From: Crossiella sp. SN42
GTDB taxonomy: Bacteria; Actinomycetota; Actinomycetes; Mycobacteriales; Pseudonocardiaceae
NCBI RefSeq assembly: GCF_023897065.1
Contig: NZ_JAMHIV010000023.1
Location: forward strand, 1-64,000
Reading direction: 5' to 3'
DNA length: 64,000 nt
Made by a program: the position numbers and the translations under genes. The notes under the pieces were generated by a model. The model saw nothing but the letters and a program-made list of their open reading frames with translations, was not told the DNA's origin and ran no database searches. Of this stretch, positions 26,705 to 35,613 are shown piece by piece. Position 1 is the stretch's first letter. Every line of letters begins with the position of its first letter.

Positions 26705-26733
26705 ACGGTAGCCACTTGTGAACGCATGCACAA
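26705..26733 (-). promoter_or_regulatory. Promoter of rex-hemACD
   Basis: Read on the minus strand: -35 TTGTGC (26728-26733), a 17-base spacer, and -10 TACCGT (26705-26710), a TANNNT hexamer. Transcription would start near 26698, leaving a leader of about 90 bases before the rex GTG. The Rex operator occupies the spacer and overlaps the -35. Confidence 0.6.
26717..26732. promoter_or_regulatory. Rex operator (ROP)
   Basis: TGTGAACGCATGCACA matches the Streptomyces Rex consensus TGTGAACGCGTTCACA at 14 of 16 positions, with both TGTG and CACA ends intact. It sits inside the candidate rex promoter, so Rex binding would block RNA polymerase. Confidence 0.85.
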
Positions 26734-26878
26734 AGTCGCCGACCAAGGGCGTGACGAGGGCCCTTCGGAGTTGTGCTATAGGGGCTGGCGGCCACCGGGG
26801 CGAACGTGACGTCGCTCGCAACTGAGCGGGCTGCCGGGAGCCGGCCGGGTTGTCACCAAATCCGGTGATCCGCGCCGG

Positions 26879-28420
26879 TCAGGTCACCGTGAAGAAGATC
26901 GAGTGCCAGCCGGTGGCGCCGTCCGGCAGCACCTCGGCCCGCTCCGCGGTCTGCACGTAGCCGGAGCGGTCGGTGGCCCGGCACTCCACGTTGTGCCCAC
27001 CCGGCGCGAGGTCGAACTCGATCCGCCACATCCGCCAAGTGTCCACATTGGACTCGGAGCTCAACGTGGCTTCCCGCCAAGGACCCTTGTCCATCCGAAC
27101 CTCCACTGTGGACACTCCGGTGTGCTGAGCCCACGCGGTCCCGGCGACCACCACGCGACCGGCGGGCACCCTGGCGAACCCGGCGGGCTTGTCCACCCTG
27201 GACTGGGTCTTGATCGGCCCGAGCTTGCCCCAGCCGCGCCGGATCCAGTACGGGCTGAACGCGGCGAAGGTGGTCACCTCGGCCTCGGTGATCCACTTGG
27301 TCGCGCCCACGTACCCGTAGAGCCCCGGTGTGACCATCCGCACCGGGAAACCGTGCTCGGCGGGCAGCGGCTCGCCGTTCATGCCGATGGCCAGCAGCGC
27401 GCCCCGGTCCGGCTCCAGCAGCACCGACAGCGGGGTGCCGCAGGTCCAGCCGTCCGAGCTGGTGGTGGCCAGCTGGTCCGCGCCGGGCCTGACCCCGGCC
27501 TCCAGCAGCAGTTCGCGCAGGTCCACCCCGGTGAAGGTGGCGGTGGACACGTACGGCCCGCCGACCTCGTTGGACACGCAGGTCAGCGTGATGGTCCTTT
27601 CCACCAGCGGCCGTTTCACCAGGTCGTCGAAGGAGAGCCGCAGCTCCCGCTCGACCATGCCGTGCACCCGCAGCTGCCAGTCCTCCGCCCGCAGCCGGGG
27701 CACGCTCAGCGCGGTGTCGATCCGGTAGAAGTCCGCGTTCCGGGTCAGGAAGCTCGGCGTGCCGTCCGCCGCGAAGTCCGCGCCCGGCGGGATCGCGGGC
27801 GCCTTGGCCGCCCTGGGCAGCACCGCGGCCACCGCGTCCTGGGAGGCCGCCACGTCCACCCGGCGCCCCAGCAGCTGCCCGGCAAGCCCGCTCAGACCGG
27901 CCCCGGCCGCGATGGCGACCGAGCCCAGCAGGAACCGGCGGCGGGCCTCGGTCGCGGGCTCAGCGGCCCGCACAGCCAGTGCCCGCCCGTGCAGCCAGCT
28001 GAACACCCCGAGCCCGGCGAACAGGCTCACCGCGGGCGCCAGCAGTCCGAGCTGGCCCACGTCCGGCCGGGTGTACACGGCCAGCCCGCCGAGCACCCCC
28101 AGCGCCACCGCGAGCACCTGCCCCGGCAGCGGCCGCGTCCTGGACAGCAGCCCGGCCAGCGCGCCCAGCCCGGCCAGCACCACCGCCATGCCGAGCAGCA
28201 GCACCAGCTTGTCCGCGGTGCCGAAGGTGCGCACCGCGAAGTCCTTGACCACGGCCGGGGTCAGATCGATCGCGGCGTTGCCCACGGCCAGGTACGGCGA
28301 GGCGTTCGGTTCCAGCAGCCCGGCGGCCAGGTGCCCCGCGCCGAGCGCGGCCAGCACGGCCAGCAGACCGATCAGCGCGGCGACGGCCGCCGGGATGCGC
28401 GGAGTGTCCATGCCCTGCAT
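26879..28420 (-). CDS. Polytopic sulfite-oxidase-family molybdoenzyme
   Basis: 513 residues. Five transmembrane helices lie at about 11-36, 71-93, 99-116, 121-143 and 163-184, and the fifth is preceded by a twin-arginine motif (R160-R161-R162-F-L-L-G). Residues about 215-513 are the molybdopterin domain with the metal-binding Cys281 (TLTCVSNEVGG), plus a Mo-co dimerisation domain. The layout fits actinobacterial proteins inserted jointly by Sec and Tat, placing the cofactor domain outside the membrane. The substrate is unknown. ATG 28411 is an alternative start. It is monocistronic, after the rex promoter region. Confidence 0.88.
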   Translation of the reverse strand: MQGMDTPRIPAAVAALIGLLAVLAALGAGHLAAGLLEPNASPYLAVGNAAIDLTPAVVKDFAVRTFGTADKLVLLLGMAVVLAGLGALAGLLSRTRPLPGQVLAVALGVLGGLAVYTRPDVGQLGLLAPAVSLFAGLGVFSWLHGRALAVRAAEPATEARRRFLLGSVAIAAGAGLSGLAGQLLGRRVDVAASQDAVAAVLPRAAKAPAIPPGADFAADGTPSFLTRNADFYRIDTALSVPRLRAEDWQLRVHGMVERELRLSFDDLVKRPLVERTITLTCVSNEVGGPYVSTATFTGVDLRELLLEAGVRPGADQLATTSSDGWTCGTPLSVLLEPDRGALLAIGMNGEPLPAEHGFPVRMVTPGLYGYVGATKWITEAEVTTFAAFSPYWIRRGWGKLGPIKTQSRVDKPAGFARVPAGRVVVAGTAWAQHTGVSTVEVRMDKGPWREATLSSESNVDTWRMWRIEFDLAPGGHNVECRATDRSGYVQTAERAEVLPDGATGWHSIFFTVT

Positions 28421-28507
28421 TCGACGCCAGGCGAGGTCCGGTTCACATCCGGTAACGGCAGGCCGTCAGGAACCGGTAAGCATTGGGGAAGAACTCGCTT
28501 GGGGGGA

Positions 28508-28948
28508 ATGACCGTGGAACCGCTGGGTCCATCGCCGGTGTTCGACACCGGCACCAGGATGAACGCGCTGACGCCGGAGCACGAGGCGCGACCGGCCAAG
28601 GGACGCAAGGCACTGCTCGTCTCGCTGATCGTGACCTGCGCGATCCTGCTGACCGGCACCGCCACCATGACCGTGCTGCTGGTCAACGCCCGGCAGCGGG
28701 CCGAGCTGAACGGCACCATGCTGGAGGCGTCCCGGCGCAGCCTGAAGACCGCGGAGTCGCGGGTCCAGCAGGCCAGGGCCGAGGCCGCGGACGCGGTGGC
28801 GGAGCTGAACCGGCTGCGGTCGCAGCAGTCGGTGATCAACGAGTGCGAGATCGCGGCGCTGGTGGTCAAGGAGGCCATGGCGCGGCCGGACAACAAGTAC
28901 TTCCTGGAAGCCGCGCTCAAGCAGCTGGACCAGCGGTGCCGGAAGTAG
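28508..28948 (+). CDS. Single-pass membrane protein with coiled coil, unknown function
   Basis: 146 residues. A short cytoplasmic N-terminus is followed by one transmembrane helix (about 36-60) and an extracytoplasmic coiled coil (about 63-110, rich in Glu, Arg, Ala and Leu). Two cysteines lie in the C-terminal part, near residues 117 and 143. It is divergent from the molybdoenzyme across 87 bases and convergent with the glutaredoxin gene. ATG 28508 follows a G-run; a second ATG at 28559 is possible. Confidence 0.65.
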   Translation: MTVEPLGPSPVFDTGTRMNALTPEHEARPAKGRKALLVSLIVTCAILLTGTATMTVLLVNARQRAELNGTMLEASRRSLKTAESRVQQARAEAADAVAELNRLRSQQSVINECEIAALVVKEAMARPDNKYFLEAALKQLDQRCRK

Positions 28949-28955
28949 CCCGGGG

Positions 28956-29204
28956 CTAGCCCCAGCTGCGCAGGGCCGCGCGGAAGCGCTCCTCCTCGAC
29001 CTTCCAGTACCCGTGCTCCTCGCCGTTGATCAGGATCACCGGCACCATGTCGCCGTACTCCGCGCGCAGCTCCGCGTCGGTGTCCACGTCCACCACGGTC
29101 AGCTCGACGCCGATCTCCCCGCAGATGCGCTCCAGGTCGGCCTTGGCCACCTCGCACGCGTGGCAGTCGACCCGGCCGAGCAGGGTCACCTGGTGGTCGC
29201 TCAC
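28956..29204 (-). CDS. Glutaredoxin-family protein
   Basis: 82 residues with a thioredoxin-like fold, the redox motif CHAC near residues 11-14, and the cis-Pro segment MVPVILING. Equivalent to Rv0508 upstream of hemA in mycobacteria and to a glutaredoxin-like gene near Streptomyces rex. Here it is separated from hemA and overlaps an acyl-CoA dehydrogenase gene (GTGA). In a mycothiol producer its electron donor may be mycothiol; that is inferred. Confidence 0.85.
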   Translation of the reverse strand: MSDHQVTLLGRVDCHACEVAKADLERICGEIGVELTVVDVDTDAELRAEYGDMVPVILINGEEHGYWKVEEERFRAALRSWG

Positions 29205-30361
29205 CGCTGCCTGACCAGCGCGCGGCCGATCAGCATGCGCTGGATCTGGTTCGTGCCCTCCACGATCTGCAAGACCTTCGCCTCCCGCATGTACCGCTCG
29301 ACCGGGTAGTCCTCGACGTACCCGGCGCCACCGAGCACCTGCACCATGTCCGTGGTGACCTTCATACAGGTGTCGGTCGCGATCAGCTTGGCCATGGCGG
29401 CCTGGGTGACGAACGGCAGGCCGGCGTCCTTGCGGCGGGCGGCGGCCAGGTAGAGCTGGCGGGAGGCCTCGATGCCGGCCGCGGCGTCGGCGAGCAGGAA
29501 CGAGACGCCCTGGAACTCGGCGATCGGCTGGCCGAAGGCGGAGCGTTCCCTGGCGTAGTCCACGGCCACGTCCAGCGCGGCCTGGGCCACGCCGACCGCG
29601 GCCGCGGCGATGCCCAGCCGCCCGGAGTTGAGCGCGTCCATGGCGATGGCGAAGCCCTGGCCCTCCGCGCCCAGACGGCGGTCGGCCGGCACGACCGCGG
29701 CGTCGAAGATCACCTGGGCGGTGGTGGAGGCCTTCATGCCCATCTTGCGTTCTGGCGGCGCGGCGCTGACGCCCGCGGTGTCCGCGTCGACCAGGAACGC
29801 GGAGATGCCCTTGGGGCCGTCCTCGCCGGTGCGCGCGAGCAGGGTGTAGAAGTCGGCGACCCCGCCGTGGGTGATCCACGCCTTGGTGCCGGAGACGGTG
29901 TAGTCGCCGGTCTGGCCCGGCTTGGCCGAGGTGCGCAGCGCCGCCGCGTCCGAACCGCAGTGCGCCTCGGACAGGCAGTACGCGCCGAGCAGCTCGCCAC
30001 CGACCAGGTCGGCCAGCCAGCGCTCCTTCTGCTCCTCGGTGCCGTAGCCGGCCAGCGCGTGGCAGGACAGCGTGTGCACGCTGACGCCCAGCCCGACCGC
30101 GAGCCAGGCGCGGGAGAGCTCCTCGACCACCTGGAGGTAGACCTCGTAGGGCTGACCGCCGCCGCCGAACTCCTCCGGATAGGGCAGGCCGAGCAGCCCG
30201 GACCGGCCCAGCGTGCGGAAGACCTCGCGCGGGAACTCCCCGGCCGCCTCGGCCCGCGCGGCCCGTGGCGCGAGCTCCTTGTCCGCGATCTCCCTGGTCA
30301 GTTCGAGCAGAGCCGCGGCCTCGTCACCAGGCAGCTGTCGATCGATCACGGGAGCGCCCAT
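29201..30361 (-). CDS. Acyl-CoA dehydrogenase
   Basis: A 386-residue FAD enzyme of short/medium-chain acyl-CoA dehydrogenase type. It contains the FAD/substrate segment YCLSEAHCGSDAAAL, the ITHGGVADFY region, FGQPIAEFQ, and the catalytic glutamate in VEGTNQIQRM. It introduces the alpha,beta double bond in fatty or branched-chain acyl-CoA catabolism. The start at ATG 30361 gives the normal family length. It overlaps the glutaredoxin gene downstream. Confidence 0.92.
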   Translation of the reverse strand: MGAPVIDRQLPGDEAAALLELTREIADKELAPRAARAEAAGEFPREVFRTLGRSGLLGLPYPEEFGGGGQPYEVYLQVVEELSRAWLAVGLGVSVHTLSCHALAGYGTEEQKERWLADLVGGELLGAYCLSEAHCGSDAAALRTSAKPGQTGDYTVSGTKAWITHGGVADFYTLLARTGEDGPKGISAFLVDADTAGVSAAPPERKMGMKASTTAQVIFDAAVVPADRRLGAEGQGFAIAMDALNSGRLGIAAAAVGVAQAALDVAVDYARERSAFGQPIAEFQGVSFLLADAAAGIEASRQLYLAAARRKDAGLPFVTQAAMAKLIATDTCMKVTTDMVQVLGGAGYVEDYPVERYMREAKVLQIVEGTNQIQRMLIGRALVRQR

Positions 30362-30493
30362 CTCTGCCCACCTCCGTCGGCTGGCACGACGGTGTGCCAG
30401 GGGGTGTCCTACCTGCAGGCCAATTGTGGGGTCTCCGACACTCGGAAGTCCAACTATGCGAGCGGTGACCGCCGCCACGCCCGAAAGGCCTAG

Positions 30494-31945
30494 TCAGCGC
30501 AGGGAGCGGCGGGCCAGCTTGCCGGTGACCGAATGCGGCAGCTCGCCGACGAACTCGACCTTGGTCGGCACCTTGAACTTGGCCAGGTGGCTCGCGCAGT
30601 GGGCGAGCACCGCCTGCTCGGTCAGCTCGGCGTCCTCGCGGCGGACCACCACCACCTTGACCGTCTCGCCGGTGGTCTCATCCGGCACGCCGACCGCGGC
30701 CGCCTCGACCACCTCGGGCAGCAGGGTCAGCACGTGCTCGACCTCGTGCGGGTAGACGTTGAAGCCATTGACGATGATCAGGTCGTTGGCCCGGTCCACC
30801 AGGTGCAGGTCGCCGGCCTCGTCCAGGTAGCCGACGTCGCCGGTGCGGAACCAGCCCTCGGCGTCCGGGCCGTGCGCGCCGTCCGGCCAGTAGCCGCTGA
30901 ACAGGTTCGGGCCGCGCACCGAGACCAGGCCCGCGCCGCCCTCGTCCTCCTCCTCCAGCGGGGTGCCGTCGGAGTCGACCAGGCGCAGCTCGACCTCGGG
31001 CAGCGGCTGGCCCACCGAACCGGCCTTGGGCTTGCCGGTGACCAGGGTGGAGGTGAGCACCGGGCCGGTCTCGGTGAGGCCGTAGCCCTCGTAGACGTCC
31101 AGCCCGGTGGCCGCCTTGATCCGGTGCAGCACCTCGCCCTCCAGCGGGGCCGCGCCGGAGGTGAGCAGCCGCAGCGTGGCCAGGCCCTCGCGCAGTTCCT
31201 GCTCCGGCCTGCCGAGCAGCGCGGTGTACATCGGCGGCACGCCGACGAAGGTGGTCACCCGGTGCCTGCGGATCGCCGACAGCGCGCCCTCGGCGTCGAA
31301 GCGCTCCAGCAGCACACCGGTGGCCCCCGCGGCCGCGGTCTGCAACAGGCCGGGGCCCAGGCCGTAGGCGTGGAAGAGCGGGATGGCCAGCAGCACCCGG
31401 TCGGCCGCGTTCACCGGCGTCGGCCGCAGCTGGGCGCACTGGCGGGTGTTGGAGATCAGGGCGCGGTGGGAGAGCATCACGCCGCGCGGCAGGCCGGAGG
31501 TGCCCGAGGTGTAGGCCAGCACGGCCAGGTCCTCGTCCGCGCCGACGGTCTCGAACGGCTCCGCCTCGGCCAGCGCGGGCGCGGGCAGCACCCGCACGCC
31601 CTCCACCTCGCCCTCGGCCACCAGCAGCCGCGCGCCGGAGTCGGCGAGCACCCTGGTCAGCTCCGGTCCGGGCAGGCCGGGCGCGAGCGGCACGACGGCG
31701 CAGCCGGCGCGCAGCGCGCCGAAGAGGGCCACGCAGAACTCGATGCCGGTGGGCAGCCGGATGGCCACCCGGTCCCCGGCCAGCGCGCCCGCCATCCGCA
31801 GCCGGTGCGCCTGCGCGTCCACCGCGGCGTCCAGCCTGCCCCAGCTGACCTGGCTGCCGTCCGCGGCGTCCAGCAGCGCCGGGTGGTCGGCTTCGCGGTG
31901 CGCCGCCGACCTGATCAGGTCCGCGACGTTGCCCACGGCGGTCAT
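30494..31945 (-). CDS. AMP-dependent acyl-CoA synthetase (FadD-like)
   Basis: A 483-residue ANL-superfamily ligase. The P-loop is AYTSGTSGLPRGVMLSH, then YGLTETGPVL, the adenylate segment WFRTGDVGYLDEAGDLHLVDR, the hinge NDLIIVNGFNVYPHEVE, and the catalytic Lys in the C-terminal HSVTGKLARR. The start at ATG 31945 follows GGGAGGACAG. It probably activates fatty acids for the adjacent acyl-CoA dehydrogenase, but chain length cannot be read from sequence. It is divergent from the BldN-like sigma gene. Confidence 0.9.
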   Translation of the reverse strand: MTAVGNVADLIRSAAHREADHPALLDAADGSQVSWGRLDAAVDAQAHRLRMAGALAGDRVAIRLPTGIEFCVALFGALRAGCAVVPLAPGLPGPELTRVLADSGARLLVAEGEVEGVRVLPAPALAEAEPFETVGADEDLAVLAYTSGTSGLPRGVMLSHRALISNTRQCAQLRPTPVNAADRVLLAIPLFHAYGLGPGLLQTAAAGATGVLLERFDAEGALSAIRRHRVTTFVGVPPMYTALLGRPEQELREGLATLRLLTSGAAPLEGEVLHRIKAATGLDVYEGYGLTETGPVLTSTLVTGKPKAGSVGQPLPEVELRLVDSDGTPLEEEDEGGAGLVSVRGPNLFSGYWPDGAHGPDAEGWFRTGDVGYLDEAGDLHLVDRANDLIIVNGFNVYPHEVEHVLTLLPEVVEAAAVGVPDETTGETVKVVVVRREDAELTEQAVLAHCASHLAKFKVPTKVEFVGELPHSVTGKLARRSLR

Positions 31946-32152
31946 CTGTCCTCCCGGTGTGGCCGGCCGAACGGGACCCGAAGTCTGACATGGGTGTTGT
32001 TCGTCACGCATCCACCGCCGAGACGTCTGTCTCCAAGACGGACGAAATACCGCCGACCAACGCTACCTACTTTGGAGTAACAAAAGGTATGGTTCGGTCT
32101 ACCCCCGGACAGACCGCCATCCAGCTCCGGGACCGCGAGCAAGGGAGCGCGC

Positions 32153-32773
32153 ATGCCCCCACCGATGGGTTGGCCCTGCTCAACCGGGCGCCCTTCGCAG
32201 GCCGAGACCGTGGAGACACCGTCACCGGCCGGGGAAGCATGGGCATTGGTACAGGCCGCCCAGGCCGGGGACAGTGACGCCTTCGGCAGGCTCTACGACC
32301 AGTACGTGGACGTGGTGTTCCGCTACGTGCTCTTCCGGGTCGGCGACCGCAGCCTGGCCGAGGACTTCACCAGCGAGACCTTCCTGCGCGCGCTGCGCCG
32401 GATCAGCTCGGTCAGCTACCAGGGCCGGGACGTGGGCGCCTGGTTCGTCACCATCGCCAGGAACCTGATCCTGGACCACGTGAAGTCCAGCCGGTACCGC
32501 TTCGAGGTGCCCACCGCCGAGCTCGCGGACAACTCCGAGCCGCTGGCCGGTCCCGAGCAGGAAGTGCTGGCCGAGGCCACCAACGCGGAGCTGCTCAAGT
32601 GCGTCGGCCAGCTCAACACCGACCAGCGCGAGTGCATCGTGCTGCGCTTCCTGCAGGGCCTGTCGGTGGCCGAGACAGCGGAGGTCATGGGCCGCAACGA
32701 GGGCGCCATCAAGGCCCTCCAGCACCGGGCGGTACGCCGTTTGGCCCAGATCCTGCCCCAGGGGCTCCGCTAA
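32153..32773 (+). CDS. BldN-like ECF sigma factor
   Basis: 206 residues. Region 2 (about 37-105) contains DAFGRLYDQYVDVVFRYV and RSLAEDFTSETFLRALRR. Region 4 (about 145-200) contains LNTDQRECIVLRFLQGLSVAETAEVMGRNEGAIK. The downstream DUF5667 membrane gene and the nearby rex/hem genes repeat the Streptomyces bldN neighbourhood. There BldN, held by the anti-sigma RsbN, drives chaplin and rodlin genes for aerial growth. This protein lacks the long BldN pro-sequence. ATG 32153 has an AAGGGAG ribosome site. Confidence 0.85.
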   Translation: MPPPMGWPCSTGRPSQAETVETPSPAGEAWALVQAAQAGDSDAFGRLYDQYVDVVFRYVLFRVGDRSLAEDFTSETFLRALRRISSVSYQGRDVGAWFVTIARNLILDHVKSSRYRFEVPTAELADNSEPLAGPEQEVLAEATNAELLKCVGQLNTDQRECIVLRFLQGLSVAETAEVMGRNEGAIKALQHRAVRRLAQILPQGLR

Positions 32774-32877
32774 CCCGTACGGGCGTACGCGTAACTCATC
32801 GGGTCACTGCTTCGTTGTTGTGCTGAGAGCGCGGGCCTGCCGGGGCCTGGGCTACCGGCCAGCCGAAGGACACACGC

Positions 32878-33927
32878 GTGAGCACGGATGAACCGCCCTC
32901 AGGGCCATCCGAAGGACCAGCGCAGTTCGCGCACGTGCTGCCGGCGCTCGCCGCCTACGAGGAACACCTGAACCCGGACAGCTCGGCGCGGGACCGGATG
33001 CGGCAGCGCCTGCTGGCCGAGTTCCCCGCCGCGGTCGGCGAGGCAGACCGCCGCCCTGATCCCACGGCCAGGCGGCGGCGCTTCGCCGTCGCGCTGGCCG
33101 CCAGCGTGGCGCTGCTCGGCACCGTGTCCGGGATGTCGCTGCTGCTCAGCCAGGACTCGGTGCCGGGGGACGCGCTGTACGCGGTCAAGCGCAGCGCGGA
33201 GTCCGCCGAGCTGGGCCTGACCTTCCGCGAGCGGCCCAGGGGTCTCAAGCACCTGGAGTTCGCGCGGGCCAGGGTGACCGAGCTGGGCACGCTGCTGGAC
33301 CGGCCGGGGGTCACCGACGCCGACTTCACCCGTGCGCTCGGCGACCTCGAGGCCGACGCGGCCGCGGGGTCCCGGCTGCTCACCGAGCTGGGCGCGGACG
33401 CCGAGGACCAGCTCTTCGTCGCGCTGGCCGACTGGGCCACCAGCCAGCTCGACCGGCTGCGCGCGGCAGGCCCCACGCTGCCCGCGGCGGCCCGGCACCG
33501 GGTGCTGGGCACCGTGGAGCTGCTGGAGCGGATCCGGCAGCGGGCCAGCGAGCTGCGCCAGCGCGCGGGCTGCCTGACCATCACCTCCGGCGCGGCCGAC
33601 GACATCGGCGCGCTGCCCGCCACCGAGCGCTGCGTGCCCGCCCCGGCGCGGGAGGCCGGTGCGCTGCCCAGCTCCGGGGCGAACGGCCGGGAGGTGACCG
33701 AGTCCCCCACGGCCGCCCCGACAGTCCGGGAGACCCCCACGGTCAGTGCGATCCCCACCACGTCCGCGCCGCCGCCGGCGCCGGTTCCGGTCATCCCGCC
33801 GCGGCCGAGCCTGCCGCAGGTCAGCACGCCCGCGCCGGTGCCGTCGAGCCCTGCGCCGACCGGCCTGCTGCCGGGTCTCCTCGATCTTCTGAAACTCCCC
33901 TTCGGCCTGCTCGGCCAGAACCGGTAA
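32878..33927 (+). CDS. DUF5667 protein, likely membrane anti-sigma factor (RsbN-like)
   Basis: 349 residues. The cytoplasmic N-terminus (about 1-60) includes HVLPALAAYEEHLNPDSSARDRMRQ, then comes one transmembrane helix (about 62-83). An extracytoplasmic helical DUF5667 region (about 85-235) follows, and then a Pro/Thr/Ser-rich low-complexity tail from about 250. Its place directly after the sigma gene and the short N-terminal domain fit RsbN, the anti-sigma of BldN. GTG 32878 follows GAAGGA. The sigma-binding function is inferred from context. Confidence 0.8.
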   Translation: MSTDEPPSGPSEGPAQFAHVLPALAAYEEHLNPDSSARDRMRQRLLAEFPAAVGEADRRPDPTARRRRFAVALAASVALLGTVSGMSLLLSQDSVPGDALYAVKRSAESAELGLTFRERPRGLKHLEFARARVTELGTLLDRPGVTDADFTRALGDLEADAAAGSRLLTELGADAEDQLFVALADWATSQLDRLRAAGPTLPAAARHRVLGTVELLERIRQRASELRQRAGCLTITSGAADDIGALPATERCVPAPAREAGALPSSGANGREVTESPTAAPTVRETPTVSAIPTTSAPPPAPVPVIPPRPSLPQVSTPAPVPSSPAPTGLLPGLLDLLKLPFGLLGQNR

Positions 33928-33954
33928 CGTGCGGCGATCGCTACCCTGGGGCGG

Positions 33955-34890
33955 GTGAACCCGCTGACGCAGGAGGACGTGGAGGGGACCGCGGTGGCCA
34001 ACCGGCGGGCGAACGAGGACCGGCCCGAGCACAAGAGCAGCGCGGCACTGGCCGGGGAGGCCTCGGCCGAGGCCGCGGTGGCCGCCGCCGCCGAGTACGA
34101 CGCGGCCGTGCCGCAGGACCTCACCGCGGCCGCGTTCTTCGACGTGGACAACACCATGATGATGGGCGCGTCGATCTTCCACTTCGCCCGTGGCCTGGCC
34201 GCCCGCAAGTACTTCGCCAGCTCGGACCTGCTCGGTTTCGCCTGGCAGCAGCTGAAGTTCCGGGTCGGCGGCAAGGAGAGCCCGGAGGGCATCCGGTCCA
34301 GCCGGGAGCAGGCGCTCTCCTTCGTGGCCGGTCGCCAGGTCAGCGAGCTGGTCACCCTCGGCGAGGAGATCTACGACGAGCTGATGGCCGACCGGATCTG
34401 GGACGGCGCCAGGGCGCTGGCCCAGATGCACCTGGACGCGGGCCAGCGGGTCTGGCTGGTCACCGCCACCCCGGTCGAGCTGGCCACCATCATCGCCCGC
34501 CGCCTCGGCCTCACCGGCGCGCTGGGCACGGTCTCCGAGCACCAGGACGGCGTCTACACCGGCCGCCTGGTCGGCGACCTGCTGCACGGCCCGGCCAAGG
34601 CGCACGCGGTGCGCGCGCTGGCCGCCCGCGAGGGCCTGGACCTGCGGCGCTGCACCGCGTACTCGGACTCCTCCAACGACGTGCCGATGCTGTCGGTGGT
34701 GGGCACCTCGGTGGCGGTCAACCCGGACCAGCGGCTGCGCGACATCGCCAGGGCGCGCGGCTGGGAGGTGCGCGACTTCCGCACCGGCCGCAAGGCGATG
34801 AAGATCGGCATCCCGGCCCTGCTGGGCGCGGGCGCGCTGACCGCGGCCTTCGCCGCCGGGGTGGCCTACCGCCGCAAGCGCCAGGGCTAG
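33955..34890 (+). CDS. HAD-IB family phosphatase (SerB-like)
   Basis: 311 residues. HAD motif I is [11 protein letters not shown], motif II is VTATP, and motif IV is [11 protein letters not shown], with the Lys of motif III in between. A basic/hydrophobic C-terminus may be a membrane anchor (about 285-305). It has a 55-residue Ala/Glu-rich leader. It is equivalent to Rv0505c (serB1), although activity on phosphoserine is unproven. It is co-directional with the sigma and DUF5667 genes. Its stop overlaps the convergent HTH gene by CTAG. Confidence 0.87.
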   Translation: MNPLTQEDVEGTAVANRRANEDRPEHKSSAALAGEASAEAAVAAAAEYDAAVPQDLTAAAFFDVDNTMMMGASIFHFARGLAARKYFASSDLLGFAWQQLKFRVGGKESPEGIRSSREQALSFVAGRQVSELVTLGEEIYDELMADRIWDGARALAQMHLDAGQRVWLVTATPVELATIIARRLGLTGALGTVSEHQDGVYTGRLVGDLLHGPAKAHAVRALAAREGLDLRRCTAYSDSSNDVPMLSVVGTSVAVNPDQRLRDIARARGWEVRDFRTGRKAMKIGIPALLGAGALTAAFAAGVAYRRKRQG

Positions 34891-35099
34891 CCCTCTTCCT
34901 CGACCCACTCCAGCAGGTCGCCGGGCTGGCATTCCAGCACCCGGCACATGGCCTCCAGGGTGCTGAAGCGCACCGCCTTGGCCCGGCCGTTCTTCAGCAC
35001 GGCCACGTTCGCCGGGGTGAGCCCGACCTTCTCGGCGAACTCGCCCACGCTCATCTTGCGCTTGGCCAGCTCCACGTCGATCCGCACCACGATCGGCAT
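34887..35099 (-). CDS. Cro/C1-type HTH regulator (YozG-like)
   Basis: A 70-residue single-domain helix-turn-helix protein, with the segment [22 protein letters not shown] followed by [19 protein letters not shown]. This compact XRE type typically pairs with a DUF2975 membrane protein, as here, where its ATG overlaps that gene's stop (TGATG). The pair is probably self-regulated; a direct repeat lies at the promoter of the upstream gene. Confidence 0.88.
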   Translation of the reverse strand: MPIVVRIDVELAKRKMSVGEFAEKVGLTPANVAVLKNGRAKAVRFSTLEAMCRVLECQPGDLLEWVEEEG

Positions 35100-35578
35100 C
35101 AGATCACCGCTTCCAGGTCCGAGCGCAGCTCGACGGCCTGACGCAGCAGCGCGCGCAGCACGACCACCACCAGCACCAGCACGCCGACCCCGGTGGAGAG
35201 CAGGAACAGCACCATCGGCACGCCGGGGTCGTCCGCGTTGAGCACCACCGCGGTCGCGATGCCGACCAGCACCAGCCACCCGGCGAAGATCGCCCAGGCG
35301 ATCGCGTCCACCCAGACCAGCGAGGCCTTGGTGAAGATGCGGTCCCTGCGGACCAGGGTGAGCAGCTTCCAGGTGGCGACCACCACCACCTGCACGCACA
35401 GGATCAGGAAGCCGGCCAGCAGGGTCAGCGGCCAGCGCAGGTGGGCGCTCTGCGGGTCCACCTGCGCCATGTGCGCGAACTGCCCGGGGAAGGACAGGAA
35501 CTGGAACACCAACAGGATCGCGAAGAACAGCGCGAGGAACGCCCGAAGCGGCAAGATCACTCGATGCACGGTCAACAT
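35099..35578 (-). CDS. DUF2975 four-helix membrane protein
   Basis: 159 residues with four transmembrane helices and short loops. The segment RRDRIFTKASLVWVDAIAWA matches the DUF2975 family core. The start is placed at ATG 35578 because a promoter (-35 TTGACT, 17 bases, -10 GATACT) ends six bases before it, so the mRNA is probably leaderless. The GTG at 35599 lies inside that promoter. The function is unknown; DUF2975-HTH pairs are widespread and may sense membrane or signal-peptide cues. Confidence 0.82.
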   Translation of the reverse strand: MLTVHRVILPLRAFLALFFAILLVFQFLSFPGQFAHMAQVDPQSAHLRWPLTLLAGFLILCVQVVVVATWKLLTLVRRDRIFTKASLVWVDAIAWAIFAGWLVLVGIATAVVLNADDPGVPMVLFLLSTGVGVLVLVVVVLRALLRQAVELRSDLEAVI

Positions 35579-35584
35579 GCATCG

Positions 35585-35613
35585 AGTATCAGTAGCCACC
35601 TATCGAAAGTCAA
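35585..35613 (-). promoter_or_regulatory. Promoter of the DUF2975-HTH pair, apparently leaderless
   Basis: On the minus strand, -35 TTGACT (35608-35613), a 17-base spacer and -10 GATACT (35585-35590). The start codon A at 35578 lies seven bases after the -10, the usual position of a transcription start. Confidence 0.65.

Noticed and set aside
26903-28507. Plus-strand frame running into the coiled-coil membrane protein gene
   Set aside because: The part opposite the molybdoenzyme is antisense; only the segment from 28508 has a start, membrane helix and coiled coil.
32067-32083. BldD-like palindrome CTACTTTGGAGTAAC upstream of the BldN-like gene
   Set aside because: The spacing between AC and GT half-sites is one base too long and the central CWG is missing, so it is not a good BldD box.
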